From the NCBI RefSeq assembly GCF_010111755.1, contig NC_088952.1, positions 124,001 through 188,000 on the forward strand: a stretch of DNA of 64,000 nt, given 5' to 3'. The stretch comes from Nakaseomyces glabratus (lineage: Eukaryota > Ascomycota > Saccharomycetes > Saccharomycetales > Saccharomycetaceae). The notes beneath the pieces are model-generated. The model was not told the DNA's origin, did not search any database, and worked only from the letters and a program-made list of their open reading frames with translations. This document shows positions 10,822 to 20,800 of this stretch, piece after piece; positions within the stretch are counted from its first letter, which is position 1; each line of letters opens with the position of its first letter. Both the position numbers and the translations under genes were made by a program.

Positions 10822-11526
10822 ATGGTGGTAATGCCCGGCGATGAGTTGGCGCTGGACCAGGGAAAGCCCGTGGTCCTGGGCCCTGGTGTGTACTGTGATC
10901 CGCAGACGCAGACGGTTGTTCCTGTGAATGCAGGTGTGCCGGTGGTGAAGGAGAGTGCCAAGAGGCAGACTGTGTATGTTGAGTACAACTCGAAGAGGTA
11001 TATTCCCTCTGTGGGTGACCTAGTGATAGGTGTGATAACGTCTACGTTCTCAGACAGCTACCGGGTGTCGTTGTCGAGTTTCTCTAACTCGGTGTCGTTG
11101 TCATACATGGCGTTCCCCAATGCGTCCAAGAAGAATAGGCCCACTTTGAAAGTCGGTGATCTTGTCTACGCTAGGGTGTCGTCTGCAGAGAAGGAACTTG
11201 AGGCCGAGATAGAGTGCCTGGACTCCACGACGGGTGAAAGCGCGGGGTTCGGGCTGCTGGAAGGCGGCATGGTGATAGATGTAACGCTGGCATTCGCACG
11301 CCGTTTGCTGTTCAACGACAACTTCCCTTTACTCTTGCTGCTCTCGAAGAGAACACAATTTGAAGTCGCCATCGGTGTGAACGGTAAAGTATGGATTAAA
11401 TGTGACGAAGTCAAATACACAATGGCGTGCTTCAGATCTATAATGAAGTGCCAGGACCAACCGGTATCACAGTACAAGGATATAATAAAACAAGAGTTCG
11501 ATTCTTTGCCAAAGGAAGAAGACTAG
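10822..11526 (+). CDS. RRP40: Exosome cap subunit Rrp40
   Basis: Rrp40 is one of the three S1/KH cap proteins of the RNA exosome, which processes and degrades RNA 3' ends in nucleus and cytoplasm. The 234-residue frame (240 in S. cerevisiae) starts at ATG 10822. An N-terminal domain with LGPGVYCDPQTQTVVPVNAG is followed by an S1 domain (YIPSVGDLVIGVITSTFSDSYRVSL), the near-invariant SYMAFPNASKKNRPTLKVGDLVYARV, and a KH domain with FEVAIGVNGKVWIKC. It is divergent from RPD3 across a 294-base spacer that contains overlapping GCGATG-type sequence around 10736-10748. Confidence 0.96.
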   Translation: MVVMPGDELALDQGKPVVLGPGVYCDPQTQTVVPVNAGVPVVKESAKRQTVYVEYNSKRYIPSVGDLVIGVITSTFSDSYRVSLSSFSNSVSLSYMAFPNASKKNRPTLKVGDLVYARVSSAEKELEAEIECLDSTTGESAGFGLLEGGMVIDVTLAFARRLLFNDNFPLLLLLSKRTQFEVAIGVNGKVWIKCDEVKYTMACFRSIMKCQDQPVSQYKDIIKQEFDSLPKEED

Positions 11527-11760
11527 CTTCCTTTCGCTTTTCACTTAAGCAATATGCATTAAAAACAACAACAACCGTGTACACTAAGTTATTCTACCCC
11601 CCACCCCTACCAATAGGTAGTATATATTTTCTAGAGGACAAGCATTTAATTCTTTCATGTAGTACCTTCATAATAGCATCTATTTCATATATAATGAATT
11701 ATTCACATTAAACATACTAATTGCTAGTGAGACTGGATGGGTGAAAAATTGCATTTGAAA

Positions 11761-11780
11761 ATTGCGATGCCCATCGCAAT
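11761..11780. promoter_or_regulatory. Palindromic GCGATG element upstream of PPM2
   Basis: ATTGCGATG and its exact reverse complement CATCGCAAT are separated by only CC, giving a 20-base palindrome about 100 bases before the PPM2 ATG in the 351-base RRP40-PPM2 spacer. GCGATG is the core recognised by Dot6 and Tod6 in S. cerevisiae. A paired arrangement in opposite orientation suggests a strong site, which is an inference. Confidence 0.6.
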
Positions 11781-11877
11781 GATATAGGCGTAACGGACAA
11801 CAGTCATTCAAAATAGCGATATATGAGGTTATATAACGAGTGAATAGCTGCTTCAAGTTTATACAAGTAAAACAGGG

Positions 11878-13902
11878 ATGTCCACTCAAATCAAGAGAGA
11901 GAAACCGATTAAGAAGCAGTTCCAGAAGAAGAAATTCGCAGACTTAGCAGTTCAGGGCACCAATAACTCATCGATCGCGTCGAAGAGGTCTGTGGAATTA
12001 ACCTATCTACCCAAACTAGGCGTGGGAAGTAATGCTGAGAAACTACAACCAGGTAAGCCATACTTCAGGTACTTTGTGCCCAAAAAGATCAAGAGGTCGC
12101 CTTGTATCAATAGAGGCTACTGGTTAAGACTTCATGCAGTCAGATCACATATAGAATCTATTCTCGATTCTTGTCAGGAAAACATCACAATCATCAATCT
12201 GGGTTGTGGGTACGATCCACTTCCATTTGAGATGCTGGATCCACAAAACCCACAATACTCTCGTTACTCAAACAGACTGAATTTCATTGACATTGACTAT
12301 CCAGATCTGCTTAATATAAAATCTGGTGTTATCAAAGAAACACCAGAATTACTGTCCATTATTGGTGGTATCGATCCAACTGAAACTAATATGATCATCT
12401 CTGAGCGATACAAAACAATACCGTGTGATTTATATGATATGCCTGCTTTTGAAGCGCTATTGAAGAGCGAAAATCTTGGACATCCAAACACCATCAAGAT
12501 ATTTATTGCAGAAGTCTCGTTAGCTTATATGAAACACGAGAAAGCAGACGATATTATTGCAAGCTGTTCAAAATTCCCAAATAGCCACTTTATTATGCTT
12601 GAGCAAATTATTCCGGTTGGTGAGTATGAACCTTTCTCTGGGAGAATGTTGAAGCACTTCTCAAAGAACGAATCACCTCTTCAAACGGTAACGAAATATC
12701 AAACAATCGAATCTCAAATCGAAAGATTTAGAAGATATAACTTTACGAATGTAAATGCAGGAGATATGTTCCAATTGTGGAATTCACTATCATCTAATGT
12801 ACATTCTAAAATCGAAAACATAGAGCCATTTGATGAGTTGGAAGAGTTCCATTTATTCTGCCACCATTACATGATTTGCCACGCTACAAACAATGAACAA
12901 TTTAAATTCAATGAGAGCATTAAATTTAGAGAACCTGAAGTACTACCCAGTTTACCTATCAGCGGACTAAGGATAGATAGTATTGACAAAATAGGATTTT
13001 CTAAAAGGTTTGGTTCATCAGTGATATCTAAAGATAGTATAATATACACTGGAGGTGCATCTCCGTATAGATCTGACGAAGCAGATGTCATAAACCTTGA
13101 AGAATGTACCATAGAGACTCTTTCAAATATGAAATTACCCGATGCTAGGGTATGCCATAGTTACGATTCTCTGATGGACGGCAAGTTAGACATATTAATC
13201 GGAGGTAGAAAAGCTCCACATCAGCCCTTTAATGACGTTTTCATATTTGAGAAGCAAACAGCTAGTTGGGAAAAAGTAGCAACATTAGATTATCCAATAT
13301 ATCGACATGCAACGAGCTCTTTAAGCAATGATAAGCTACTTCTTTTTGGCGGTAACTTTTGTTTAAAAGAACCATTCTTAACCATTACAGTGAAAAGCGA
13401 AACGCAAATTGTGGTCAGAAGTATCAACTGTCCTGATTCTATTAAATCAAGTATTGGCGCAGCCATGTGCTATAATGAAGCATCAAACGATGTGATAATA
13501 TTAGGTGGATCTTCGAATGGAACTGAAGTTTCAGATAAGTTGATCATCATGTCCTATGATGACAAATCTGAGACATTAACAGTCAAAAAAGAAGTTACAA
13601 ATGATTTGTTTAAAAGATACGGTAGTAAGATAATTCATTTAACCGATGATGAATATTTGGTGGTTGGGGGTACTTCACCTGACCGCTTATTTGACGCTAG
13701 CAACAGCATAATTACATACAATTCAAGGTCAGACGAAATAAAGTCTGTTAGAATACCCGATCACATATGGCAAGGTGATGAATTAATGCTAGTTGGGTTT
13801 GAGCTCCAGAAGTTAAATGGTAAAATAATAATTTTTGGGGGTGGTGCAACCTGTTACGGGTTTGGCTCTGTAAATAATAGCATATACAGTATAGAAAAAT
13901 AG
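11878..13902 (+). CDS. PPM2: tRNA wybutosine-synthesising enzyme Ppm2/Tyw4
   Basis: Ppm2 (Tyw4) is the AdoMet-dependent carboxymethyl- and methoxycarbonyl-transferase that finishes wybutosine at position 37 of tRNA-Phe. It is a paralogue of the PP2A leucine carboxyl methyltransferase fused to a kelch propeller. The protein is 674 residues (about 695 in S. cerevisiae). Residues 1-340 are the methyltransferase, with LGCGYDPLPFEML at about 108-120 as AdoMet motif I, the N-terminal YFRYFVPKKIKRSP, and NRGYWLR. From about 360 to the end lie kelch-like repeats with repeated GG turns (LFGGNF, ILGGSS, VVGGTS, IFGGGA). It starts at ATG 11878 right after a palindromic GCGATG element. Confidence 0.95.
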   Translation: MSTQIKREKPIKKQFQKKKFADLAVQGTNNSSIASKRSVELTYLPKLGVGSNAEKLQPGKPYFRYFVPKKIKRSPCINRGYWLRLHAVRSHIESILDSCQENITIINLGCGYDPLPFEMLDPQNPQYSRYSNRLNFIDIDYPDLLNIKSGVIKETPELLSIIGGIDPTETNMIISERYKTIPCDLYDMPAFEALLKSENLGHPNTIKIFIAEVSLAYMKHEKADDIIASCSKFPNSHFIMLEQIIPVGEYEPFSGRMLKHFSKNESPLQTVTKYQTIESQIERFRRYNFTNVNAGDMFQLWNSLSSNVHSKIENIEPFDELEEFHLFCHHYMICHATNNEQFKFNESIKFREPEVLPSLPISGLRIDSIDKIGFSKRFGSSVISKDSIIYTGGASPYRSDEADVINLEECTIETLSNMKLPDARVCHSYDSLMDGKLDILIGGRKAPHQPFNDVFIFEKQTASWEKVATLDYPIYRHATSSLSNDKLLLFGGNFCLKEPFLTITVKSETQIVVRSINCPDSIKSSIGAAMCYNEASNDVIILGGSSNGTEVSDKLIIMSYDDKSETLTVKKEVTNDLFKRYGSKIIHLTDDEYLVVGGTSPDRLFDASNSIITYNSRSDEIKSVRIPDHIWQGDELMLVGFELQKLNGKIIIFGGGATCYGFGSVNNSIYSIEK

Positions 13903-14109
13903 TCATTAGAATTATAACGTGAATTTGCAGCCTATATTTCCATCTCATATTCATTCATCGTCATTTCAATAGGTAATGAATATCTGTCAATGCAATCATT
14001 TCTCAAATCAAGTGCATCTATTGAACTAGCTCTTCATCGGCATCACTATGGTCTTAGTTTTCGCTAATAATTGCCATAAACATTAATAAAAATAACAGAG
14101 ATGGTTGAT

Positions 14110-14187
14110 ACACCCTCGCCAATGCCTTCCATATACAGCTAATTGTATGACTCTGACAGCTTAAAAGGTAATTACGAGCGAGGGTGT
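14110..14187. promoter_or_regulatory. ARG8 upstream element: Gcn4 core between inverted arms
   Basis: The 529-base PPM2-ARG8 spacer (13903-14431) carries a Gcn4 core TGACTC at 14148-14153. It is flanked by a perfect 10-base inverted repeat: ACACCCTCGC at 14110-14119 and GCGAGGGTGT at 14178-14187. Gcn4 control of arginine genes is established in S. cerevisiae. The meaning of the flanking arms is unknown. A GGCATCGCAAT element lies closer to the gene at about 14311-14321. Confidence 0.6.
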
Positions 14188-14431
14188 TTGCAAACAAATG
14201 AGGAAAATATGACAGTTTACGGAAACTAATCTGTGATAAAGGAATGTAAAAAGTGTGTCTAATTGGAAGTTATTAGCGAGATAAGAGATGACATGAAGAT
14301 TATTTAAACAGGCATCGCAATCAAACCTAAGATATTGCTAGCCGTCTCTATTTCCCCTCTCCCTTACTTTCTATCATATCGGATAGGACAACAATTATTA
14401 CATCCAATTAATATCATATACCAAGGAAACG

Positions 14432-15715
14432 ATGTACAAGAGATATTTCTCCACCTCTCTCAAAACAAACCAACAGGCTCTAAAGAAGATTCTTGAAGAG
14501 AAGACTTATCAAGTAACTACTTATGCAAGACCTTCTGATTTATGCATCACAAGAGGCCTTAACGCCAAGTTATTTGATGATTTCAACAATAAGGAATACA
14601 TTGATTTTACTGCCGGTATTGCTGTGACGGCATTGGGTCATGCAAACCCTAAAGTTGCTGAAATTTTGCAAACCCAAGCTACTAAGCTTGTACATTCATC
14701 AAATTTATATTTCACAAAAGAATGTCTTGATTTAAGTGAGAAACTGATAGAAAAGACCAAGAAATTTGGAGGCCAACACGATGCATCTAAAGTTTTCTTA
14801 TGCAATTCCGGTACAGAAGCCAATGAAGCGGCTCTAAAGTTTGCAAAGAAACATGGTATTACTAAAAATCCCAAAAAACAAGGTATAATTGCTTTCGAAA
14901 ACTCATTCCATGGCCGCACAATGGGTGCACTTTCAGTAACATGGAATAAGAAATATAGAACACCATTTGGTGATCTTGTACCTCATGTGTCATTCCTGAA
15001 CATAAATGATGAACTATCAAAGATAAAGGACTTTATCAATACCAAGAAAGACGAAATCGCTGGTCTTATCATTGAACCTATTCAAGGTGAAGGAGGTATA
15101 TTTCCAATTCCAATTGAGAAACTGGTAGCTTTGAAAGAAATATGCCAAAAGAATGATATAATTGTTATCTATGATGAAATCCAATGTGGCCTAGGCCGTA
15201 CTGGTAACTTATGGGCCCATGCAGCTCTACCAAAAGCTGCTCATCCAGATATTTTCACTTCAGCTAAAGCGTTAGGTAATGGTTTCCCTATTGCTGCCAC
15301 TGTTGTGAATGAAAAGGTCAACAATGCCCTGCAAGTTGGTGACCATGGTACAACTTATGGTGGTAATCCTTTGGGATGTGCTGTTAGCAATTATGTATTG
15401 GATGTTATCGGAGACCAAGCGTTCTTGGACTCTGTAACAAAGAAGGGTGAATTATTGAAGAAGGGTCTATTGAAGATCAAGGAACAACACCCAGACAAGA
15501 TATCCGATGTTAGAGGTTCAGGCTTGATATGGGGTGTTGAGTTCAAGGACGCTCCAGGTGCTATTGTCCAAAAAGCCAGAGAACTTGGTCTGTTGGTTAT
15601 CACTGCCGGTAAAACTACAGTTAGATTTGTTCCATCATTGACTATTGAAGACGAAGTAGTAGAGGAAGGATTAACCATTTTCAACAAGGCAGTTAATGAC
15701 GTCTTCTCAAAATAA
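14432..15715 (+). CDS. ARG8: Acetylornithine aminotransferase (mitochondrial)
   Basis: Arg8 is the PLP-dependent acetylornithine aminotransferase, converting N-acetylglutamate semialdehyde to N2-acetylornithine in the mitochondrial matrix during arginine synthesis. The 427 residues (423 in S. cerevisiae) begin with a basic, hydroxylated presequence ([19 protein letters not shown]). Class III aminotransferase motifs are present: [15 protein letters not shown] (about 124-138) binding the cofactor phosphate, [11 protein letters not shown], the aspartate of [13 protein letters not shown], and the Schiff-base lysine K279 in [13 protein letters not shown] Gcn4 core lies upstream. A UGUACAUA (Puf3-like) element lies 80 bases after the stop. 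Confidence 0.97.
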   Translation: MYKRYFSTSLKTNQQALKKILEEKTYQVTTYARPSDLCITRGLNAKLFDDFNNKEYIDFTAGIAVTALGHANPKVAEILQTQATKLVHSSNLYFTKECLDLSEKLIEKTKKFGGQHDASKVFLCNSGTEANEAALKFAKKHGITKNPKKQGIIAFENSFHGRTMGALSVTWNKKYRTPFGDLVPHVSFLNINDELSKIKDFINTKKDEIAGLIIEPIQGEGGIFPIPIEKLVALKEICQKNDIIVIYDEIQCGLGRTGNLWAHAALPKAAHPDIFTSAKALGNGFPIAATVVNEKVNNALQVGDHGTTYGGNPLGCAVSNYVLDVIGDQAFLDSVTKKGELLKKGLLKIKEQHPDKISDVRGSGLIWGVEFKDAPGAIVQKARELGLLVITAGKTTVRFVPSLTIEDEVVEEGLTIFNKAVNDVFSK

Positions 15716-16183
15716 GAATTATTCTGGCATTTTACAACCATACTTTTTTAATGAGGCATGAAAACATCGCATAATTTTATTTTTTCAAGTCTAATGTACA
15801 TAAAGATTATATAGCATTTATAGATAAAGACATGTTATATCCAAGAGTCGTTCAAGCCCTTGAGAGGAATTGATTCTCCCAGCTTGATGTTTAATTGTTC
15901 TATTCAGGGCATCGCTATGAGTTTCTCGGCACAGAAAGATAAGATCGGTGTTAATTATGAAAAGTCCGCAGCCATTTGAAAAAGTTAGGGAAATATTAGA
16001 GCTGATCAGATATGCGTCAATCCAAGCAGCATCGACACATTAGTTAACCTATTAAACATTATAAAGGCAAAACAGAAATAAGAACTATCTGATAAGAAAG
16101 TTATAGCTTTTTTCTTTATTATATTCCGAAGCAACGTTAAAGAAATCACGCAAAGAAGACAAATAGCCATATATCCTGTGAGA
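15716..16183. other. ARG8-PEX7 spacer, junction of two conserved blocks
   Basis: This 468-base gap joins the YOL140-like block to the inverted YDR142-like block, so it is a rearrangement junction relative to S. cerevisiae. A Puf3-like TGTACATA lies at 15795-15802 in the presumed ARG8 3' UTR. A GGCATCGC element lies near 15908 on the PEX7 side. I see no tRNA, LTR or gene remnant. Confidence 0.6.
15795..15802 (+). promoter_or_regulatory. Puf3-like motif in ARG8 3' region
   Basis: TGTACATA fits UGUAnAUA and lies 80 bases after the stop of ARG8, which encodes a mitochondrial matrix enzyme. It lacks the upstream C of the extended Puf3 consensus, so it is a weaker case than the MRPL1 copies. Confidence 0.45.
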
Positions 16184-17293
16184 ATGCTCCGCTATCAAAC
16201 AACGGGATTCAGTGGATACGGTGTACAATATTCACCATACTACGATAATATACTAGCTGTGAACACTGGGTCAAATTTTGGATTGGTTGGGAATGGTAAG
16301 TTATTCATACTCGAAATTGATAATAATGGTGTAGTGAAGGAGAAGAATTCGTTTCTTACAAAAGACTGCCTATTTGACTCTGCATGGAATGAATTGAAAC
16401 CCAATCAGGTAGTTGTGGCACAAGGTGACGGCTCTTTAAGACTATTTGACACTACTTTACAGAAATTTCCCATTGCTATGTTCCATGAACATAGCAAAGA
16501 GGTTTATAGTTGCAACTGGAATTTAGTGAGTAAGTCTAATTTTGTCAGCAGTTCGTGGGATGGCCAAGTAAAGATCTGGTCGCCAAACAGGAAGGCAAGT
16601 TTAATAACGTTCTCCCCACACCCTATCGATGTCTCAAGAGCTTTAGATAATTTACCGGAAGTTTCGCAGAGGGATAAACTTTCACCAAATCAAGTAGCTC
16701 AAAATAGAAATTGTATCTACCAGGCGACATTTTCGCCTCATGATGATAACCTTATTTTATGTTGTGCGGGAAACTCATATGTAACACTATTTGATCTTCG
16801 ACAAAACCCTGGAAACAATCAAAAGAACTTTATTGCTCATAGGGGAAAAGGTGCCCTCTCATGCGACTTCAATAAATACAGACCAAATATAATTGCAACT
16901 TCTGGGGTTGATAACAGTATTGGCATATGGGATATAAGAATGCTACCTAACTCGTCAAATCAACAAGGGTTTCAGACAGGCACTTTGGTTAACGAAATTG
17001 TTAATGCACACGATTTGGCGGTTAAGAAAGTTTGCTGGTCACCTCACCACTCAGATATACTCTTATCCACATCCTATGACATGTCTTGTAAGATTTGGAA
17101 GGATGTATCTGTACAGAATAATGTACCAACTGGTAAGACAAACGGCTCTTTACTATCCAATGGACTTCTTTCAAACTTCAAACACCACACCGAATTTGTA
17201 TTTGGTGCCGATTGGAGTTTATGGGGTATACCAGGATATGTTGCCACTGCTGGGTGGGATTCTAACGTATTCATATGGAACGGCCTACAATAG
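16184..17293 (+). CDS. PEX7: Peroxisomal PTS2 receptor Pex7 (WD40)
   Basis: Pex7 is the soluble receptor that carries proteins with an N-terminal PTS2 signal to the peroxisome together with Pex18/Pex21-type coreceptors. I start it at ATG 16184 (MLRYQTTGFSGYGVQYSP), which matches the S. cerevisiae N-terminus; an earlier in-frame GTG is not needed. The 369 residues (375 in S. cerevisiae) form a WD40 propeller. Visible blades include SWDGQVKIWSP, NYITLFD-type SYVTLFDLRQ, SGVDNSIGIWDIRM, and the terminal ATAGWDSNVFIWNGLQ. The segment FVFGADWSLWG is typical of Pex7. In S. cerevisiae it is likewise next to DOP1. Confidence 0.97.
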   Translation: MLRYQTTGFSGYGVQYSPYYDNILAVNTGSNFGLVGNGKLFILEIDNNGVVKEKNSFLTKDCLFDSAWNELKPNQVVVAQGDGSLRLFDTTLQKFPIAMFHEHSKEVYSCNWNLVSKSNFVSSSWDGQVKIWSPNRKASLITFSPHPIDVSRALDNLPEVSQRDKLSPNQVAQNRNCIYQATFSPHDDNLILCCAGNSYVTLFDLRQNPGNNQKNFIAHRGKGALSCDFNKYRPNIIATSGVDNSIGIWDIRMLPNSSNQQGFQTGTLVNEIVNAHDLAVKKVCWSPHHSDILLSTSYDMSCKIWKDVSVQNNVPTGKTNGSLLSNGLLSNFKHHTEFVFGADWSLWGIPGYVATAGWDSNVFIWNGLQ

Positions 17294-17835
17294 CATTTAT
17301 CAAGCGCACATATCTTTTGACTGTTAATAGTATAATATGGAAGGTTTTTTCGATTTTGCGGGTAGCAATTATTTTATTAATGTATTTAATATTCGTAACA
17401 ATATAGAGCAATTATTCTTTTATGAGATCCTTAAACAATGTTCATCATAATAGTTGGACACCTAATAATATTGGAAATGCCAATGTCTAACGCTATTATT
17501 CAGTTATATTGTTTGTGATGTAGATCCTATGACTTGCTACGTACATAATTATAAAACAAACCCTTCTAACTCGGTGCCTTAACTGCTGTGGGCTCATAAT
17601 CGTAGAAGTACAGAACCACTTATTATGGTAATTGTATGTAGCTCATCGCAATAAATCTAAGTTATTTACGTTTCTCAATAGTAGCTTAAATCTAGATAAT
17701 CCTACTCAAGGTGATTTGGAGGTATTTTACAACTCAATTGATTGACTGAGAGAAGCAAACCCTATTTCTTTGAGTACCAGGGTATCACAATCAAGGACAA
17801 GTGCATTTGGTTGAGAAACTAACTTTTGGTAGAAA
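17294..17835. promoter_or_regulatory. PEX7-DOP1 spacer with PAC site
   Basis: This 542-base gap between tandem genes contains CTCATCGC at 17642-17649, the reverse complement of the PAC motif GCGATGAG, 187 bases before the DOP1 ATG. The rest is AT-rich. I see no gene. Confidence 0.5.
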
Positions 17836-20800
17836 ATGTCTCTGCCACTCAAACCTTTGACGCTAGATTCTAATAGCAAACAGTTGGATAGCAGACAGAA
17901 GAAGTTTTGCTCAAATGTTGAAAAGGCAATTAAGAAATTCGATTTGGTGAACGAGTGGGCGGATTACATTGCCAGTTTGGGTACCCTTTTGAAAGCATTA
18001 CAAAGCTGGTCTCCTAAATTTCAGAACGTCAAGTACTTTGTCCCTTACCCATACGATGTAAGTAGACGATTATCCTCATCATTGTCACCTTCTTTACCTG
18101 CAGGTGTGCATCTGAAGACTTTAGAAGTATACACCTACATCTTTGAAAACATTGGAATTGAAGCTTTGGCCCATGAGTGCAATATATGGATACCAGGTAT
18201 CTTACCTTTAATGACATATGCGTCAATGTCAGTTCGATCTAGAGTAATTGAACTATATGATAATTATATCTTAACTCTGCCGTCAGAAATTTTGAAAGTT
18301 ATTATAAGGCCATTATTGTCCAGTTTGTTTCCCGGCTTAGAGGATGAAAGTAGCGAGTATCTGGATCAAACAATAAAATTAATTGAAACACTACAGGAAA
18401 ACCTTGGTGATGATTCACTATTTTGGCAAACATGCTTTTTAGTTATCTCAACATACAGTGATAGAAGAGCAGGTGGCTTGGTTTGGCTGACCAGAAAATT
18501 TCCATCACTAAATGCTATACCACATAAAATCGCCGAACGTAATAAAATCAAGGTCAATAGTACAGGAGGCTCCACAAATAGCATGCAAGATAGAAAGAAG
18601 GTAAAGGAAGATGCTTTAGCTACTTTACTCCCATCAGCAAAGAATTTAGTCACCCCTGAACCTGGCCTTCTAATAAGGTGCCTTGTCAGTTGCTTAGAAC
18701 CAGAAAACGATATTCTTATCAAAAGAGGGATACTTGATCTACTTTTGCAACGAGTAAGAATAGACTCGCCAGTTATTCAAGTATTAATCAGTCCCGAAGA
18801 CAAAAAACTTTTAATTATGTCCTGTTGCAAGACAACATTAAATAAGGATATGTCTCTTAATAGACGTGTTTGGAATTGGTGTCTCGGATTCTCCTCTTCA
18901 ACAACCAGAAGTTCCAATGGGAGTACCACAAGTGTTAATAGTGGAGCTTCAGATAAAGGAGATAATTCTCAGGATAAGTCGAATGAATACTTTAGGACTA
19001 ATGGCCTTTTGTGTTTGAAGCAAGGTATAGAGGACCTGCTTTATAATGAGACTGATGTTGTTACTGCTTTCAAGCTATGCATATCAATAATGGACAGATG
19101 GGAGATAGGGTCGATGATAATTCCAACCATATTCACTAATCTATTATTAGCGAGCTATAAAATGAAAGAAAATGAATTAGTAATGAAGGCAGCTGGTGTT
19201 TTTTTTGATGCAGTAGAAACAAATATAATATGGGGAAATGTTATCAACCACTTTTTTATTACCAATGATATCTTCTTAATACAGTTTGTTATCAATAATT
19301 TTAACATTTCGACTGATGAGGAAATTATTGTTAATCATTTACCGTTGGTACTGTTAAGCTTATTAACCGAGTATGAGATATTTGCTGAACTTGATGGCGC
19401 CAAACAAACACAGTATTATAATTTGTGTTATAACATATTGACTGTCATTCCAGAAAGAGCTTTTACAACCATATCAAATTCAACTGTTATGGACATCTCG
19501 CACATTTCGGACGGATCAGTAATTGAGGCTATAAAATGCTACTATGGAAAAGTATCTGATCCATCTTCGTTTATGATTTCTGATGCAAATAGCATTGAAA
19601 GACCGTATAGCATGGAAGTTATGACAGCGTTAATACTAAACAAAACCACAAATATTGTGCTGTCTCAATTACACAACCAATTACATCTCAATGATGCTAC
19701 AAAACTTTTCATATACACTTATGAGAAGATCCCAGAGTCCAATCAACAGGCCAAAAAAATTGATACTATTGATGATGAATTGAGTAACACAGTGTTTGGA
19801 AGCTTAAAGAAAATTACTGAAACTGATATGGAATATATCTCTGGACTTGTAGATTTATTCGGAAATTATCTGTGCAAGCGTATGGATTTTATTGAATCCA
19901 TCAAACTTTTAAATTTGTTAGTACAGTCATTATGGCCATTCTTGAAGGTACCCAAAAGTCAAGACCCTGCTATAAGGTGCCTTGAATCAATTGAAAGGTC
20001 TATCCCAACAGACTATGTGGAATCGGCGGTCGCAAATGCGTTTGCAAAAGAGGAATCTTTGAATGTTAGAATTGACGTTTTAAATTTACTATGGATTAGT
20101 TTGCCACAAACGTCCACCCTCTACATTAGACCCTTGGAAATTATTTTTGATGAGCTAAATAACTCACAAAATCCATACTATCTGTCTGTTTCCAAATGGA
20201 TTTATTCACTGAATACGGCTGGAACCATCAATAATTTATTTAGAATCATCATGAATCAGCTTTCTGAATTTGAATTTTTCAAAAGAGACACTATTAAAGA
20301 GACTGATGATTTGGACATGTTTACTTACCGAATCCAGATTATTAAGAATGTACTCAGTACTAATAACCATTCAATTTTAAAAACTTTTGCTTCTGAAATC
20401 AACACTACTGTTATGATAAAAACACTAGGAAATGAGGATGTTTCTACATATAAGAGCTGCTGTGTGGCCATCATAATAAACTTTTTAAAGAAGCAAAATA
20501 ACACCCATCCTAGAAGTATTAGGAGTTCATTAGTTTTACTCGATTTGCTGCTGGACGGTTCGGAGGCGAACTTCAAAGAAATTGTAATATTTCTTTTAGA
20601 AAAATCATCATTCTATATTTCGCAAGGGGAAATTGAATCTGAATTGATTGCCGTTGCTCTAATTGATATCGTTTCTAAGGTATTGATGATATCTCATCAA
20701 AATGGAATTAAACTGGATATTTTCGACGACAATAGTACTCATTTGAAGTATATTGATTATTTAGTAACCAGTGTTTCCACCATGGAAGGGCCATTCATTG

